Source: Saturnia japonica (taxonomy: Eukaryota; Arthropoda; Insecta; Lepidoptera; Saturniidae). From it: a stretch of 64,000 bases of DNA. Positions 23,081 to 33,917 of this stretch are shown here, piece after piece (within the stretch, counting starts at the first letter, position 1; each line of letters opens with the position of its first letter). The notes beneath the pieces are model-generated. The model saw nothing but the letters and a program-made list of their open reading frames with translations. It was not told where the DNA came from and ran no database searches. A program made the translations under genes and the position numbers. The DNA lies in contig CM065334.1 of assembly GCA_033032175.1 (NCBI GenBank), positions 1,299,705-1,363,704 of the forward strand, written 5' to 3'.

Positions 23081-26000
23081 GGTCACCAGTAACTCAGTCA
23101 ATAGTCCATTTAATTAACTAGCGGCGGTTTTAGCTGTATGAAAAATATATGTGGGTCACCGGTGACTCACTTAATAGTCAACTTATTTAAATAACTATAT
23201 TGAAAGTTATATGTGCGTCACAGGTGACTCATTCAATAGATTGAAATTTAAATGTGGGTCACCAATAACTTACTCAATAGTCCATTTAATTAACTAGCGG
23301 CGGTTTTAGCTGTATGAAAAATATATGTGGGTCACCGGTGACTCACTTAATAGTCAACTTATTTAAATAACTATATTGAAAGTTATATGTGCGTCACAGG
23401 TGACTCATTCAATAGATTGAAATTTAAATGTGGGTCACCAATAACTTACTCAATAGTCCATTTAATTAACTAGCGGCGGTTTTAGCTGTATGAAAAATAT
23501 ATGTGGGTCACCGGTGACTCACTTAATAGTCAACTTATTTAAATAACTATATTGAAAGTTATATGTGCGTCACAGGTGACTCATTCAATAGATTGAAATT
23601 TAAATGTGGGTCACCAATAACTTACTCAATAGTCCATTTAATTAACTAGCGGCGGTTTTAGCTGTATGAAAAATATATGTGGGTCACCGGTGACTCACTT
23701 AATAGTCAACTTATTTAAATAACTATATTGAAAGTTATATGTGCGTCACAGGTGACTCATTCAATAGATTGAAATTTAAATGTGGGTCACCAATAACTTA
23801 CTCAATAGTCCATTTAATTAACTAGCGGCGGTTTTAGCTGTATGAAAAATATATGTGGGTCACCGGTGACTCACTTAATAGTCAACTTATTTAAATAACT
23901 ATATTGAAAGTTATATGTGCGTCACAGGTGACTCATTCAATAGATTGAAATTTAAATGTGGGTCACCAATAACTTACTCAATAGTCCATTTAATTAACTA
24001 GCGGCGGTTTTAGCTGTATGAAAAATATATGTGGGTCACCGGTGACTCACTTAATAGTCAACTTATTTAAATAACTATATTGAAAGTTATATGTGCGTCA
24101 CAGGTGACTCATTCAATAGATTGAAATTTAAATGTGGGTCACCAATAACTTACTCAATAGTCCATTTAATTAACTAGCGGCGGTTTTAGCTGTATGAAAA
24201 ATATATGTGGGTCACCGGTGACTCACTTAATAGTCAACTTATTTAAATAACTATATTGAAAGTTATATGTGCGTCACAGGTGACTCATTCAATAGATTGA
24301 AATTTAAATGTGGGTCACCAATAACTTACTCAATAGTCCATTTAATTAACTAGCGGCGGTTTTAGCTGTATGAAAAATATATGTGGGTCACCGGTGACTC
24401 ACTTAATAGTCAACTTATTTAAATAACTATATTGAAAGTTATATGTGCGTCACAGGTGACTCATTCAATAGATTGAAATTTAAATGTGGGTCACCAATAA
24501 CTTACTCAATAGTCCATTTAATTAACTAGCGGCGGTTTTAGCTGTATGAAAAATATATGTGCGTCACAGGTGACTCATTCAATAGATTGAAATTTAAATG
24601 TGGGTCACCAATAACTTACTCAATAGTCCATTTAATTAACTAGCGGCGGTTTTAGCTGTATGAAAAATATATGTGGTCACCGGTGACTCACTTAATAGTC
24701 AACTTATTTAAATAACTATATTGAAAGTTATATGTGCGTCACAGGTGACTCATTCAATAGATTGAAATTTAAATGTGGGTCACCAATAACTTACTCAATA
24801 GTCCATTTAATTAACTAGCGGCGGTTTTAGCTGTATGAAAAATATATGTGGGTCACCGGTGACTCACTTAATAGTCAACTTATTTAAATAACTATATTGA
24901 AAGTTATATGTGCGTCACAGGTGACTCATTCAATAGATTGAAATTTAAATGTGGGTCACCAATAACTTACTCAATAGTCCATTTAATTAACTAGCGGCGG
25001 TTTTAGCTGTATGAAAAATATATGTGGGTCACCGGTGACTCACTTAATAGTCAACTTATTTAAATAACTATATTGAAAGTTATATGTGCGTCACAGGTGA
25101 CTCATTCAATAGATTGAAATTTAAATGTGGGTCACCAATAACTTACTCAATAGTCCATTTAATTAACTAGCGGCGGTTTTAGCTGTATGAAAAATATATG
25201 TGGGTCACCGGTGACTCACTTAATAGTCAACTTATTTAAATAACTATATTGAAAGTTATATGTGCGTCACAGGTGACTCATTCAATAGATTGAAATTTAA
25301 ATGTGGGTCACCAATAACTTACTCAATAGTCCATTTAATTAACTAGCGGCGGTTTTAGCTGTATGAAAAATATATGTGGGTCACCGGTGACTCACTTAAT
25401 AGTCAACTTATTTAAATAACTATATTGAAAGTTATATGTGCGTCACAGGTGACTCATTCAATAGATTGAAATTTAAATGTGGGTCACCAATAACTTACTC
25501 AATAGTCCATTTAATTAACTAGCGGCGGTTTTAGCTGTATGAAAAATATATGTGGGTCACCGGTGACTCACTTAATAGTCAACTTATTTAAATAACTATA
25601 TTGAAAGTTATATGTGCGTCACAGGTGACTCATTCAATAGATTGAAATTTAAATGTGGGTCACCAATAACTTACTCAATAGTCCATTTAATTAACTAGCG
25701 GCGGTTTTAGCTGTATGAAAAATATATGTGGGTCACCGGTGACTCACTTAATAGTCAACTTATTTAAATAACTATATTGAAAGTTATATGTGCGTCACAG
25801 GTGACTCATTCAATAGATTGAAATTTAAATGTGGGTCACCAATAACTTACTCAATAGTCCATTTAATTAACTAGCGGCGGTTTTAGCTGTATGAAAAATA
25901 TATGTGGGTCACCGGTGACTCACTTAATAGTCAACTTATTTAAATAACTATATTGAAAGTTATATGTGCGTCACAGGTGACTCATTCAATAGATTGAAAT

Positions 26001-27582
26001 TTAAATGTGGGTCACCAATAACTTACTCAATAGTCCATTTAATTAACTAGCGGCGGTTTTAGCTGTATGAAAAATATATGTGGGTCACCGGTGACTCACT
26101 TAATAGTCAACTTATTTAAATAACTATATTGAAAGTTATATGTGCGTCACAGGTGACTCATTCAATAGATTGAAATTTAAATGTGGGTCACCAATAACTT
26201 ACTCAATAGTCCATTTAATTAACTAGCGGCGGTTTTAGCTGTATGAAAAATATATGTGCGTCACAGGTGACTCATTCAATAGATTGAAATTTAAATGTGG
26301 GTCACCAATAACTTACTCAATAGTCCATTTAATTAACTAGCGGCGGTTTTAGCTGTATGAAAAATATATGTGGGTCACCGGTGACTCACTTAATAGTCAA
26401 CTTATTTAAATAACTATATTGAAAGTTATATGTGCGTCACAGGTGACTCATTCAATAGATTGAAATTTAAATGTGGGTCACCAATAACTTACTCAATAGT
26501 CCATTTAATTAACTAGCGGCGGTTTTAGCTGTATGAAAAATATATGTGGGTCACCGGTGACTCACTTAATAGTCAACTTATTTAAATAACTATATTGAAA
26601 GTTATATGTGCGTCACAGGTGACTCATTCAATAGATTGAAATTTAAATGTGGGTCACCAATAACTTACTCAATAGTCCATTTAATTAACTAGCGGCGGTT
26701 TTAGCTGTATGAAAAATATATGTGGGTCACCGGTGACTCACTTAATAGTCAACTTATTTAAATAACTATATTGAAAGTTATATGTGCGTCACAGGTGACT
26801 CATTCAATAGATTGAAATTTAAATGTGGGTCACCAATAACTTACTCAATAGTCCATTTAATTAACTAGCGGCGGTTTTAGCTGTATGAAAAATATATGTG
26901 GGTCACCGGTGACTCACTTAATAGTAAACTTATTTAAATAACTATATTGAAAGTTATATGTGCGTGACAGGTGACTCATTCAATAGATTGAAATTTAAAT
27001 GTGGGTCACCAATAACTTACTCAATAGTCCATTTAATTAACTAGCGGCGGTTTTAGCTGTATGAAAAATATATGTGGGTCACCGGTGACTCACTTAATAG
27101 TCAACTTATTTAAATAACTATATTGAAAGTTATATGTGCGTCACAGGTGACTCATTCAATAGATTGAAATTTAAATGTGGGTCACCAATAACTTACTCAA
27201 TAGTCCATTTAATTAACTAGCGGCGGTTTTAGCTGTATGAAAAATATATGTGGGTCACCGGTGACTCACTTAATAGTCAACTTATTTAAATAACTATATT
27301 GAAAGTTATATGTGCGTCACAGGTGACTCATTCAATAGATTGAAATTTAAATGTGGGTCACCAATAACTTACTCAATAGTCCATTTAATTAACTAGCGGC
27401 GGTTTTAGCTGTATGAAAAATATATGTGGGTCACCGGTGACTCACTTAATAGTCAACTTATTTAAATAACTATATTGAAAGTTATATGTGCGTCACAGGT
27501 GACTCATTCAATAGATTGAAATTTAAATGTGGGTCACCAATAACTTACTCAATAGTCCATTTAATTAACTAGCGGCGGTTTT
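23081..27582. repeat. Satellite array 2: 176-bp trimeric unit, about 26 copies
   Basis: The 'gcggcggttttagctgtatg' word recurs every 176 bp from 23121 to 27572. Each unit is subunit a (62 bp, 'gggtcaccggtgactcactt'), b (41 bp, 'gcgtcacaggtgactcattc') and c (73 bp, 'gggtcaccaataacttact' through the 'gcggcgg' word). Between first and last marker there are 23 spacings of 176 bp, one of 175 and two of 114 bp (24529-24643, 26226-26340); the short ones lack exactly subunit a. Copies are nearly invariant. The array ends abruptly at about 27582 inside subunit c. Confidence 0.95.
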
Positions 27583-28072
27583 ATTAAGACATACGACCGA
27601 TATAAAGCCTTCTTTTATCAATTTTATGTTACTATATTGCGTTTTTTAATTCCACGAAGTAAACTGACAATCACTAATGTCAAACTTGAAAATAATGTCG
27701 CCACATTTTTTGTAGTGCTACCGTAGATTTTACGTTACAGTTATTTGAATGGTATGATTTTAAAGAGAATAGAAAGTTTCTATTCATTAATTAAAATATT
27801 TTAAGCTCACAAAAATAAAAATAAAACTAAAAAATCGTTCCCAAAGCCCATGAGAGAGATGGTCTGGCTTACACATTCACATTTAGAGGGTTCAATGTTT
27901 TTTAAGAAAATTTTATCATTAGGTATAACATTTCGTACTGTTTTATGGTTAGTTCCGATTGGTGACATCACTATTTTAATAATACAATAAACTAGAAACA
28001 CATAAAATGTCATTTTCCTCCATGGGAATTAAAAAAACGCACCACTTTAGTTGAGTCACATGAAATTTAACA
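27583..28072. other. Satellite edge to PCLAF stop, 3' side
   Basis: Unique AT-rich sequence downstream (in gene sense) of the PCLAF-like stop codon, presumably its 3' UTR and flank. The minus-strand frame at 27807-28013 begins just beyond the gene's stop and shows no family features. Confidence 0.4.
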
Positions 28073-28458
28073 TCAATCAACTTTAATCCTCTTGCTGTCG
28101 CTCTCGCTCCCACACTGTTCTTCTCTTTCTCTTTTAGAACTACTGCTAATATTTTCTTTTCCGTTCATCTTCTTCCCCACATCTTTTCCTTTCAACCCGG
28201 TTTTTTTAACAGCATTATTATTTTCCTGTATCAAATCCACATTTGTACTATTTTCTACCATTATTCCATTCCGAGGTTCATCAACATTGTTGATTCCTGT
28301 ATTCAATGAATAATATTCTTCGATTTTGTGACTATTTTCACCACTTAACGGCTCCAAGTCGATAGTTTCATCAAGCTCCGTGTTTTTCGGTTTCTCTGGT
28401 GAACATTCCACGTCAGACTCGATTATATTCCGTTTGGGTTTAGATTTCAAATTGCCAG
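28073..28458 (-). CDS. PCLAF: PCLAF-like exon 4 with KEN box and stop
   Basis: 386 nt, acceptor ttgttacag|CTGGC, TGA at 28075-28073. Rich in Asn, Glu, Lys and Ser; holds the GKENISSSSKRER segment and ends SDSKRIKVD. Confidence 0.8.
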
Positions 28459-31400
28459 CTGTAACAAAAATAGCGAACATCAAGTGAAAGACTGACAAAT
28501 TTGTTCATGAGAGTCCCATAGTCCGCGGGCGACGAGGTAGATGACGCATCGCTAACTGATGCACACGTTAAATCACTTGACGGATATGTTTGTAGATATC
28601 CTTATGAATAACCTGCACGCCAAATTTGCAACAACACATTTAACGCCAGTTATTTAAAAAAAGAATCATACAAAAAAAGGTTGCCACTCAAGGGACACCC
28701 AGCAGATCTGTGCAATATCTTAGTAAATAAAAAAAAACAAAGTTTGTGCATGTGTCCAACTGTACCAGCACTAGCACCAGCAATAGCACCAGTACCCAAA
28801 AGGAAGTCGCTGTGAAGATGTTTATTTTATTAGTGTTTTTTTAGAACCGACTATACTGACTAAGGTCTTTGGAGCTTCGAACGTCTTTTACAGCTTCACT
28901 GTGGCTTGGAGGCGAGCGCTTAAAGCACAAGCTCAAGGATGCCAAAGTGGCCGCACCTAAGCTTGGGCTGTTGCCATAGTTGCAATTAAGTCGCTAAATG
29001 GCTAATTCTATTATCACTATGTGTGTAGAGGTCGTGATCCCTAAGCTGATTTTAATCCTATTTTAACATGAAACTTTGAAATGATCCAGGATGTCTATTA
29101 AAAAAAACGAACTCAGCTCTACACCACCAACCTTGGGACCAAAGCGTCGCCACGCAAACACCCACCAACATTGGGTCCAACAATCCATCTAACCTGACGC
29201 AATAGATGATTCACATCAATAAATTTAAAATGTATCATCACATTCCATTACAGTCATTCGTCCAGTCCTAATGTGTTGTTGATTGATAGGCTTCCTAATT
29301 TCCTAAGTAAATAGGCCTAAGAAATAATATTTCAAATCTGACTGCTACCAGCCCAAAGATTAGCACATTCAAACAAATAAATTCTACAGCTTTTAATATT
29401 GGCATAGATAAAAGAAACTTACGAGCTTCCTTATCATCAGAATCCGATGTGTCACATTCTTTGGAAATGAAGAAATTTGTTATCGGCTTCTGCCAATTTG
29501 GTGTCTCTCTCGGACACACCGGGTTACCACCGGAATAACTCCTTGAACCATGGTCATTGGAACCTGAAATATTTTAAAAATTACAATGCAAATATTGGTG
29601 GCCATTGTGGGATTTGCGATCCATTGTCTGTCGTCAGTAACAAGCCAACCTGCTGAAATGTCTCTTCAAGTTATGCTTTAAGGACTCTTATGTTGTAGGA
29701 AGAAAGACACACACTGTCCGGAAGACATTTCCTACAAGTTTGTAGTACGGTAAAGATATGACTTTGAGAACTTTTTGTTCATGCTGAGATGTAGGTTACT
29801 GGTCACGCGAAGTGCCCGGAAGTATGACACAATGGCGCGGATATGCGATGGGAGGGAAAAAGGGACGTCGTGCACTGACCTGGTTCCGTTCTTCCGCTCC
29901 AGGTTATCTCGTACAGCCTTCTTTAAATGGTCGAGGAAGTGGTATTCGCGAAATCGGTGGTTTTTCTTTTCAGCGGGAGTGCGGTGTGCGTGGGTGCAAG
30001 AAAATCTCGACCGCTGTGTAAGCGCGTGATGAAAGCAGTATGTGTCGGTAAAAAATCGTACACGACGGGGTAGGGGAGTGGGAGATGGTAGGTGACAGGT
30101 GCGACGCGAGATGGCGTTACCAGTTACCGTAAAGCTGAAGCTACAGAGCCCACCGCATATGGTTCTATTATGAAAGGGAGAGGAGCGAATTAGATTGAAC
30201 AGCTCCTCAGAACACTTATCACTCTCAACGAAGTAATATTGTGAGATCAGTGGTAGCAGGTACAGACACCGCGTTAATCGACGTGAGTAAGAATCCCTGC
30301 AATTAGCTTGAGATTTTCAATAAAGGAAAACATAATGAAACCATAATATGGTGGTAGTGCATTTTCTAGTCCTTGCCTGACTAGCTACCACCATCAAGAT
30401 TATAATCTGTATAAATAACAGTGTATTAGTCATTAATATTATCTAAAAAAAACCCCACAAATAATAAAATGCACATAGACACGTATACACATTCTAATAA
30501 CAAAAAAAAAATGTAATATAAAAAAAAGACATGATAGTTATAGTTACAATAAATCTTACTTTGTTTTAATACACAGCTACATTTGCATATGCATCTGTTT
30601 TGATGGCAATTTTTAATGTTTATTATTATAAAAGCACCCACGTAAAAAAGGTGTAGACCAAGAATCCGCAGAATTGTGATTTTCTTTAAAAAAAACCTGT
30701 TGCGTAACAGCTATAGATGTGTTCCGACAGATGTACTAAAGAGCCATTGCCGGGTTTTGAACTCCAACAACTTGTACCGCAGAGCCTTCATTGCTTCATT
30801 TACAACTAGACTGTATTTTAATAAAAACAAGAATACCTGAAGAGTTTGGTGTTGACGAAGGAGCCGCACTGCATCTCGCTTTACTGCTTTTCCTTGCTGA
30901 AACTGAAAATAAAAGAGTTATTATCAATACATAAAATATTCGCAGAAACTTTTGGAACCCTTCGAGCTCAAAGGTTGCCCCAATATTGTTCGCAAAGTCC
31001 CCAACATTATTCATTTGTTGTTTTAAGGACAGTAAGTGGAGTGTATTATTAATGAATATTACTAAATTACAAAATATAAAATACTAGCCAACCACCCTAT
31101 GTAAATTACAATGCAAGAGGGTGTTTTAACAGTAATTTAAATATAATTAATTAATTATTAAAAAGGAAATTAAAAACCCCACTGAAACAAAAACAATTGA
31201 TGATAAATTTTATTTTTCTATTTTTGCTTTTTATTTGATACCCAGACCTCATACTTCAATATTATATAGCCTATGTCACTCCCACAATTAAGATGAACTG
31301 GAAACATAGTATGCCAATATCCATGATGTTGTTTAGGTAACAGAACATGCTAAAGAAATAGACATACATGCATACACTCAAAAAACATAACCTTCCATTT

Positions 31401-32513
31401 TCTCATTTGACTAAAAAAGCTTCCTCTTAGAGAAATAATTCTCAGAATCTGATCATCTGGAAATTTTCCTTTACATAGAGCATCCAGACAGGTGAATTAC
31501 CTCCACCCTATAAAAGACCACAGCCAAATAATCTTCCTGTGTTCCTATGGTGAGTAAGGTTTCCAGAGCTCCTTGGGCTAGTGGGGTCACGGGCGGCAAC
31601 ATGCTAGTGATACCTATGACGTTACAAGCATCCAAGGGCTACAGTAACTGCTTACCATCAGGCGGGCTGTATGCTTGTTTGCCACCTTACCAGTATAAAA
31701 AAATATTTCTTTCTGTCAGTCCATTTCAATGTGTACTGTATTGCCTTGAAAACCAACAGTCTACATAAACATATTGCACCTTTGGCAAAGCAAGGCCTTA
31801 ATTGTTAAAAATACTTAAAATGCGTTACATATGTCTAAGTTCTTTTCAAAACATCCTTTTACCTGGAAGACCAAAGACACTTCTAAAGAGTGCAAGGGAT
31901 ATTTCACGCAAAGAATAATTACTTCACAGCAATATTAGCAGAACAAAAATGTCTATTATGAAAAATGACCTATAGAGCAGTTATACCCTTGTCTTATTGA
32001 CAGTGGGATATTATATTGTACTGTAACTAAAACGAAGAATAGATCATATGTGGTAGAGAAATTATGTTCTGTTTGTATGCCTGTCTGGTAAAGGCATGAT
32101 TCAGATGTCAAATGTCATGAACAACTTGTATATTTATGTTTAGACGCTTTATCTATACAATTAATAAAATTGAAGTGTCTTTTTGTAAATAACAGCTTTT
32201 TACTAAATGCATATGAAAGTATATACAATAACTATAAAAAAAGCCCATTCTTTAAGTTTTTGTCTGTCTATCCGTTTGTTTACCTTCGGTGTACGGACAC
32301 CGGCATGACGACCACTGTCGATAGAGACTCATCTCACGGAAAACTTATCTTTATTATATTTGGATAGTCTTGAGCTCTATAAAAAACCTATATTGTAGAA
32401 TACCTTTCTAATAAGATACGAAAAAAATGAATTTATTAAAATATATACGTAAAATGTACATATTCATTACTTCTTTTACCTTTTGCACCAACAGAAGCTT
32501 TCGTTCTCGCCAT
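28073..32513 (-). CDS. PCLAF: PCNA-associated factor (PCLAF/PAF15-like), four exons
   Basis: Exons 32513-32480, 30902-30837, 29563-29423 and 28458-28073 join in frame (all junctions phase 1) to give 208 residues. Family features are seen in order: an N-terminus MARTKAS like that of PAF15 (and histone H3); a basic tail (SARKSSKAR); GGNPVCPRETPNWQ followed by the PIP box QKPITNFF at residues 58-65, matching QxxI/LxxFF; an acidic Ser/Asp patch (SDSDDKE); and, near the C-terminus, a KEN box (GKENISS, residues 181-183) and a basic KRER/KRIK tail. Known vertebrate PAF15 binds PCNA through its PIP box in S phase and is removed by APC/C through a KEN box. At 208 residues this protein is longer than the human one (111), the extra length being a Asn/Glu-rich linker between PIP and KEN. 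Nuclear location and a replication/repair role are inferred from the family. Confidence 0.85.
28459..29422. other. PCLAF-like intron 3
   Basis: No repeat copy from the families described here was recognised and no coding segment was seen. Confidence 0.4.
29423..29563 (-). CDS. PCLAF: PCLAF-like exon 3 with PIP box
   Basis: 141 nt, acceptor aatatttcag|GTTCC, donor GCTC|GTAAGT. Carries GGNPVCPRETPNWQK and the PIP box QKPITNFF followed by an acidic patch; this is the diagnostic exon. Confidence 0.9.
29564..30254. other. PCLAF-like intron 2, proximal part
   Basis: Unrecognised sequence with a GC-richer patch at 29800-30130. Two overlapping open frames cross it on the plus strand, but neither has family features or splice support. 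Confidence 0.35.
30255..30420 (+). repeat. Dispersed repeat, family 6, copy
   Basis: 'atccctgcaattagc', 'aaaggaaaac.t.atgaaac' and 'gactagctaccaccatcaag' recur in order at 56213-56375. Confidence 0.55.
30837..30902 (-). CDS. PCLAF: PCLAF-like exon 2
   Basis: 66 nt, acceptor ttttattttcag|TTTCAG, donor TTCAG|GTATTC. Encodes the Ser/Lys-rich SARKSSKARCSAAPSSTP tail. A second acceptor five bases downstream would break the frame. Confidence 0.8.
31500..31710 (+). repeat. Dispersed repeat, family 4, copy
   Basis: 'ggtttccagagctccttggg', 'atgctagtgatacctatgac' and 'catcaggcgggctgtatgc' match 9150-9405. Lies in PCLAF-like intron 1. Confidence 0.7.
32157..32280 (+). repeat. Dispersed repeat, family 1, truncated copy
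   Basis: Begins 'acaattaataaaattgaag', contains 'actaaatgcatatgaaag' and stops after 'gtctgtctatccgttt', i.e. only the first quarter of the family 1 sequence. Confidence 0.65.
32480..32513 (-). CDS. PCLAF: PCLAF-like exon 1 (coding part)
   Basis: ATG at 32513; 34 nt encode MARTKASVGAK plus one base, then donor AAAG|GTAAAA at 32480/32479 (phase 1). No other in-frame ATG nearby fits the family N-terminus. Confidence 0.8.
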
Positions 32514-32618
32514 ATTAACGCTTAAAAATTGTTTTATTCCCAAAGAAACCTCTCACTTTTCAGTACAAATATATTTATTTAATAATACGTTTTCAGGTAT
32601 TTACGTTCTGACGTATAG

Positions 32619-32632
32619 AAAACCGCCAAAAT
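32619..32632 (-). promoter_or_regulatory. E2F-like site upstream of PCLAF
   Basis: On the minus strand the sequence reads TTTTGGCGGTTTTC, about 110 bp upstream of the ATG. TTTGGCGG fits the E2F consensus TTTSSCGS. Vertebrate PCLAF is a cell-cycle gene under E2F/DREAM control, so position and gene agree; a chance match is possible. Confidence 0.4.
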
Positions 32633-33659
32633 ATTATAATCATAGATTATAACCAGACCACAGAGTATATACAAGATAGATAATAATGTAATAAGAAATA
32701 TGAATGAAATGAATGCAACCGTACGATAATTATTGTGTCGTAGTACATGACTATCATGCGTTAATTTGATAATTCAAAAAATTCCTAAAAAAAGGATCCC
32801 TTTTTCCGGGAGGAAAGTGGAGAAAAGAGAGCTAAAAGAAATAAAGGTCACACAGAGGTTCACTCTGTTGAGGAGGAGGATTACGGGGCGATTTTTAAAT
32901 AAATCACTTTTCTTTTATAACATCTTTCTTTTCTTAATGTTTGTATCTTAGCAACTCTATATACATTTTCTTTTTAATTCATAGACATAGATTTTATAAT
33001 AAAGGAGATGCGCATTGTTATTCAACACACTCAACGAGTTAAAAAGGAGCCGTTCTTCGAGTTGTGAACCCTGGGTCTTACGGCCTAAAACTCGAATCAC
33101 CAACGACCAGTCGATCGGGAGACATATTCAGTCGATAGCTGGCCATTCCGATAAATATAAAATACCTTAAAAGTTTTGCGGCAGCAAACTATATTCAAGC
33201 CATTATCCATATCTCCAAATTAGGTATTATATTAGATGATTTCCGATATACATCTCAAAACTTTGATATTGATTTGATATTTAATGTCTAATTTTAAAAA
33301 AATGGGGTTTTCCATTATAATAATACCATAAAAAGAAGTAGTATGCTGACAGTCAAACACTTGCTAGAAATAGTTAAATATTTTGTGATAGATCACCGAC
33401 GCCGACCAGAAATGTTAGAAACGAAAAATTTTATGATAATTTTTTACGTACACGGGTCCACACGAAACTGCTCAGTAGAATTGATATACGATCGATAAAT
33501 GTACACGTGTAAATGTAAATGTGTACTTGAGATATTTGTTTATTTACACTCACGTAAACACAAAACCACGGTCGTACGCTCAGCATTTCTCTTTTTGTAT
33601 CGTAGATTTAAAAAAAATGTAAATATTTTGACGTGACAACGTCTTCACACGAAAAAACA
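32633..33659. other. Intergenic upstream of PCLAF
   Basis: AT-rich. A 61-residue Lys/Arg-rich open frame at 32766-32951 has no family features. Around 33050-33150 there is a tRNA-like word ('cctgggtcttacggcc'). Confidence 0.35.
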
Positions 33660-33917
33660 TGACTTATTCGGCGTTACCTCGCTCTGAGGCGTTCCATTTA
33701 AGGCTTGAAGTGCAAGCGAGAGCGCGGAAAGAGGCACAATCGGCCTCCGCGTTCGGCAGCGTTCGACATCTGTCTCTCTCCTACTTGAGTGAGCGATGCG
33801 TCCGCGTGGACAGCTGCTATACAATAATACATTTACATGTTTTGGTCAAGTATGAAGTGCAGTGAAAAGTGAATGTGGTGTCAATTGTTTATAGCAACAA
33901 TAATTGCGTCGATAAAG
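33660..33917 (+). promoter_or_regulatory. Possible promoter and non-coding first exon, plus strand
   Basis: A locally CG-rich segment ('gagagcgcggaaagag', 'gcgttcggcagcgttcg') passes into 'agtgcagtgaaaagtgaatg' and a good donor (GATAAAG|GTAATG at 33917/33918). This is how many insect 5' UTR exons look. No matching coding exon was assigned; the next plus-strand gene is THAP, 4.2 kb away. Confidence 0.3.

Noticed and set aside
19731..27582. CRISPR-like array of repeats and spacers
   Set aside because: The whole 123- or 176-bp unit is repeated, with no unique spacers, in a eukaryotic genome; it is satellite DNA.
28092..28313. Plus-strand 73-codon frame opposite PCLAF exon 4
   Set aside because: Antisense shadow of a Ser/Lys/Glu-rich coding exon; it gives a Leu/Phe/Ser-rich low-complexity product.
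29775..30029. Two overlapping plus-strand frames in PCLAF intron 2
   Set aside because: No family motif, both cover the same GC-rich patch in different frames, and no splice support.
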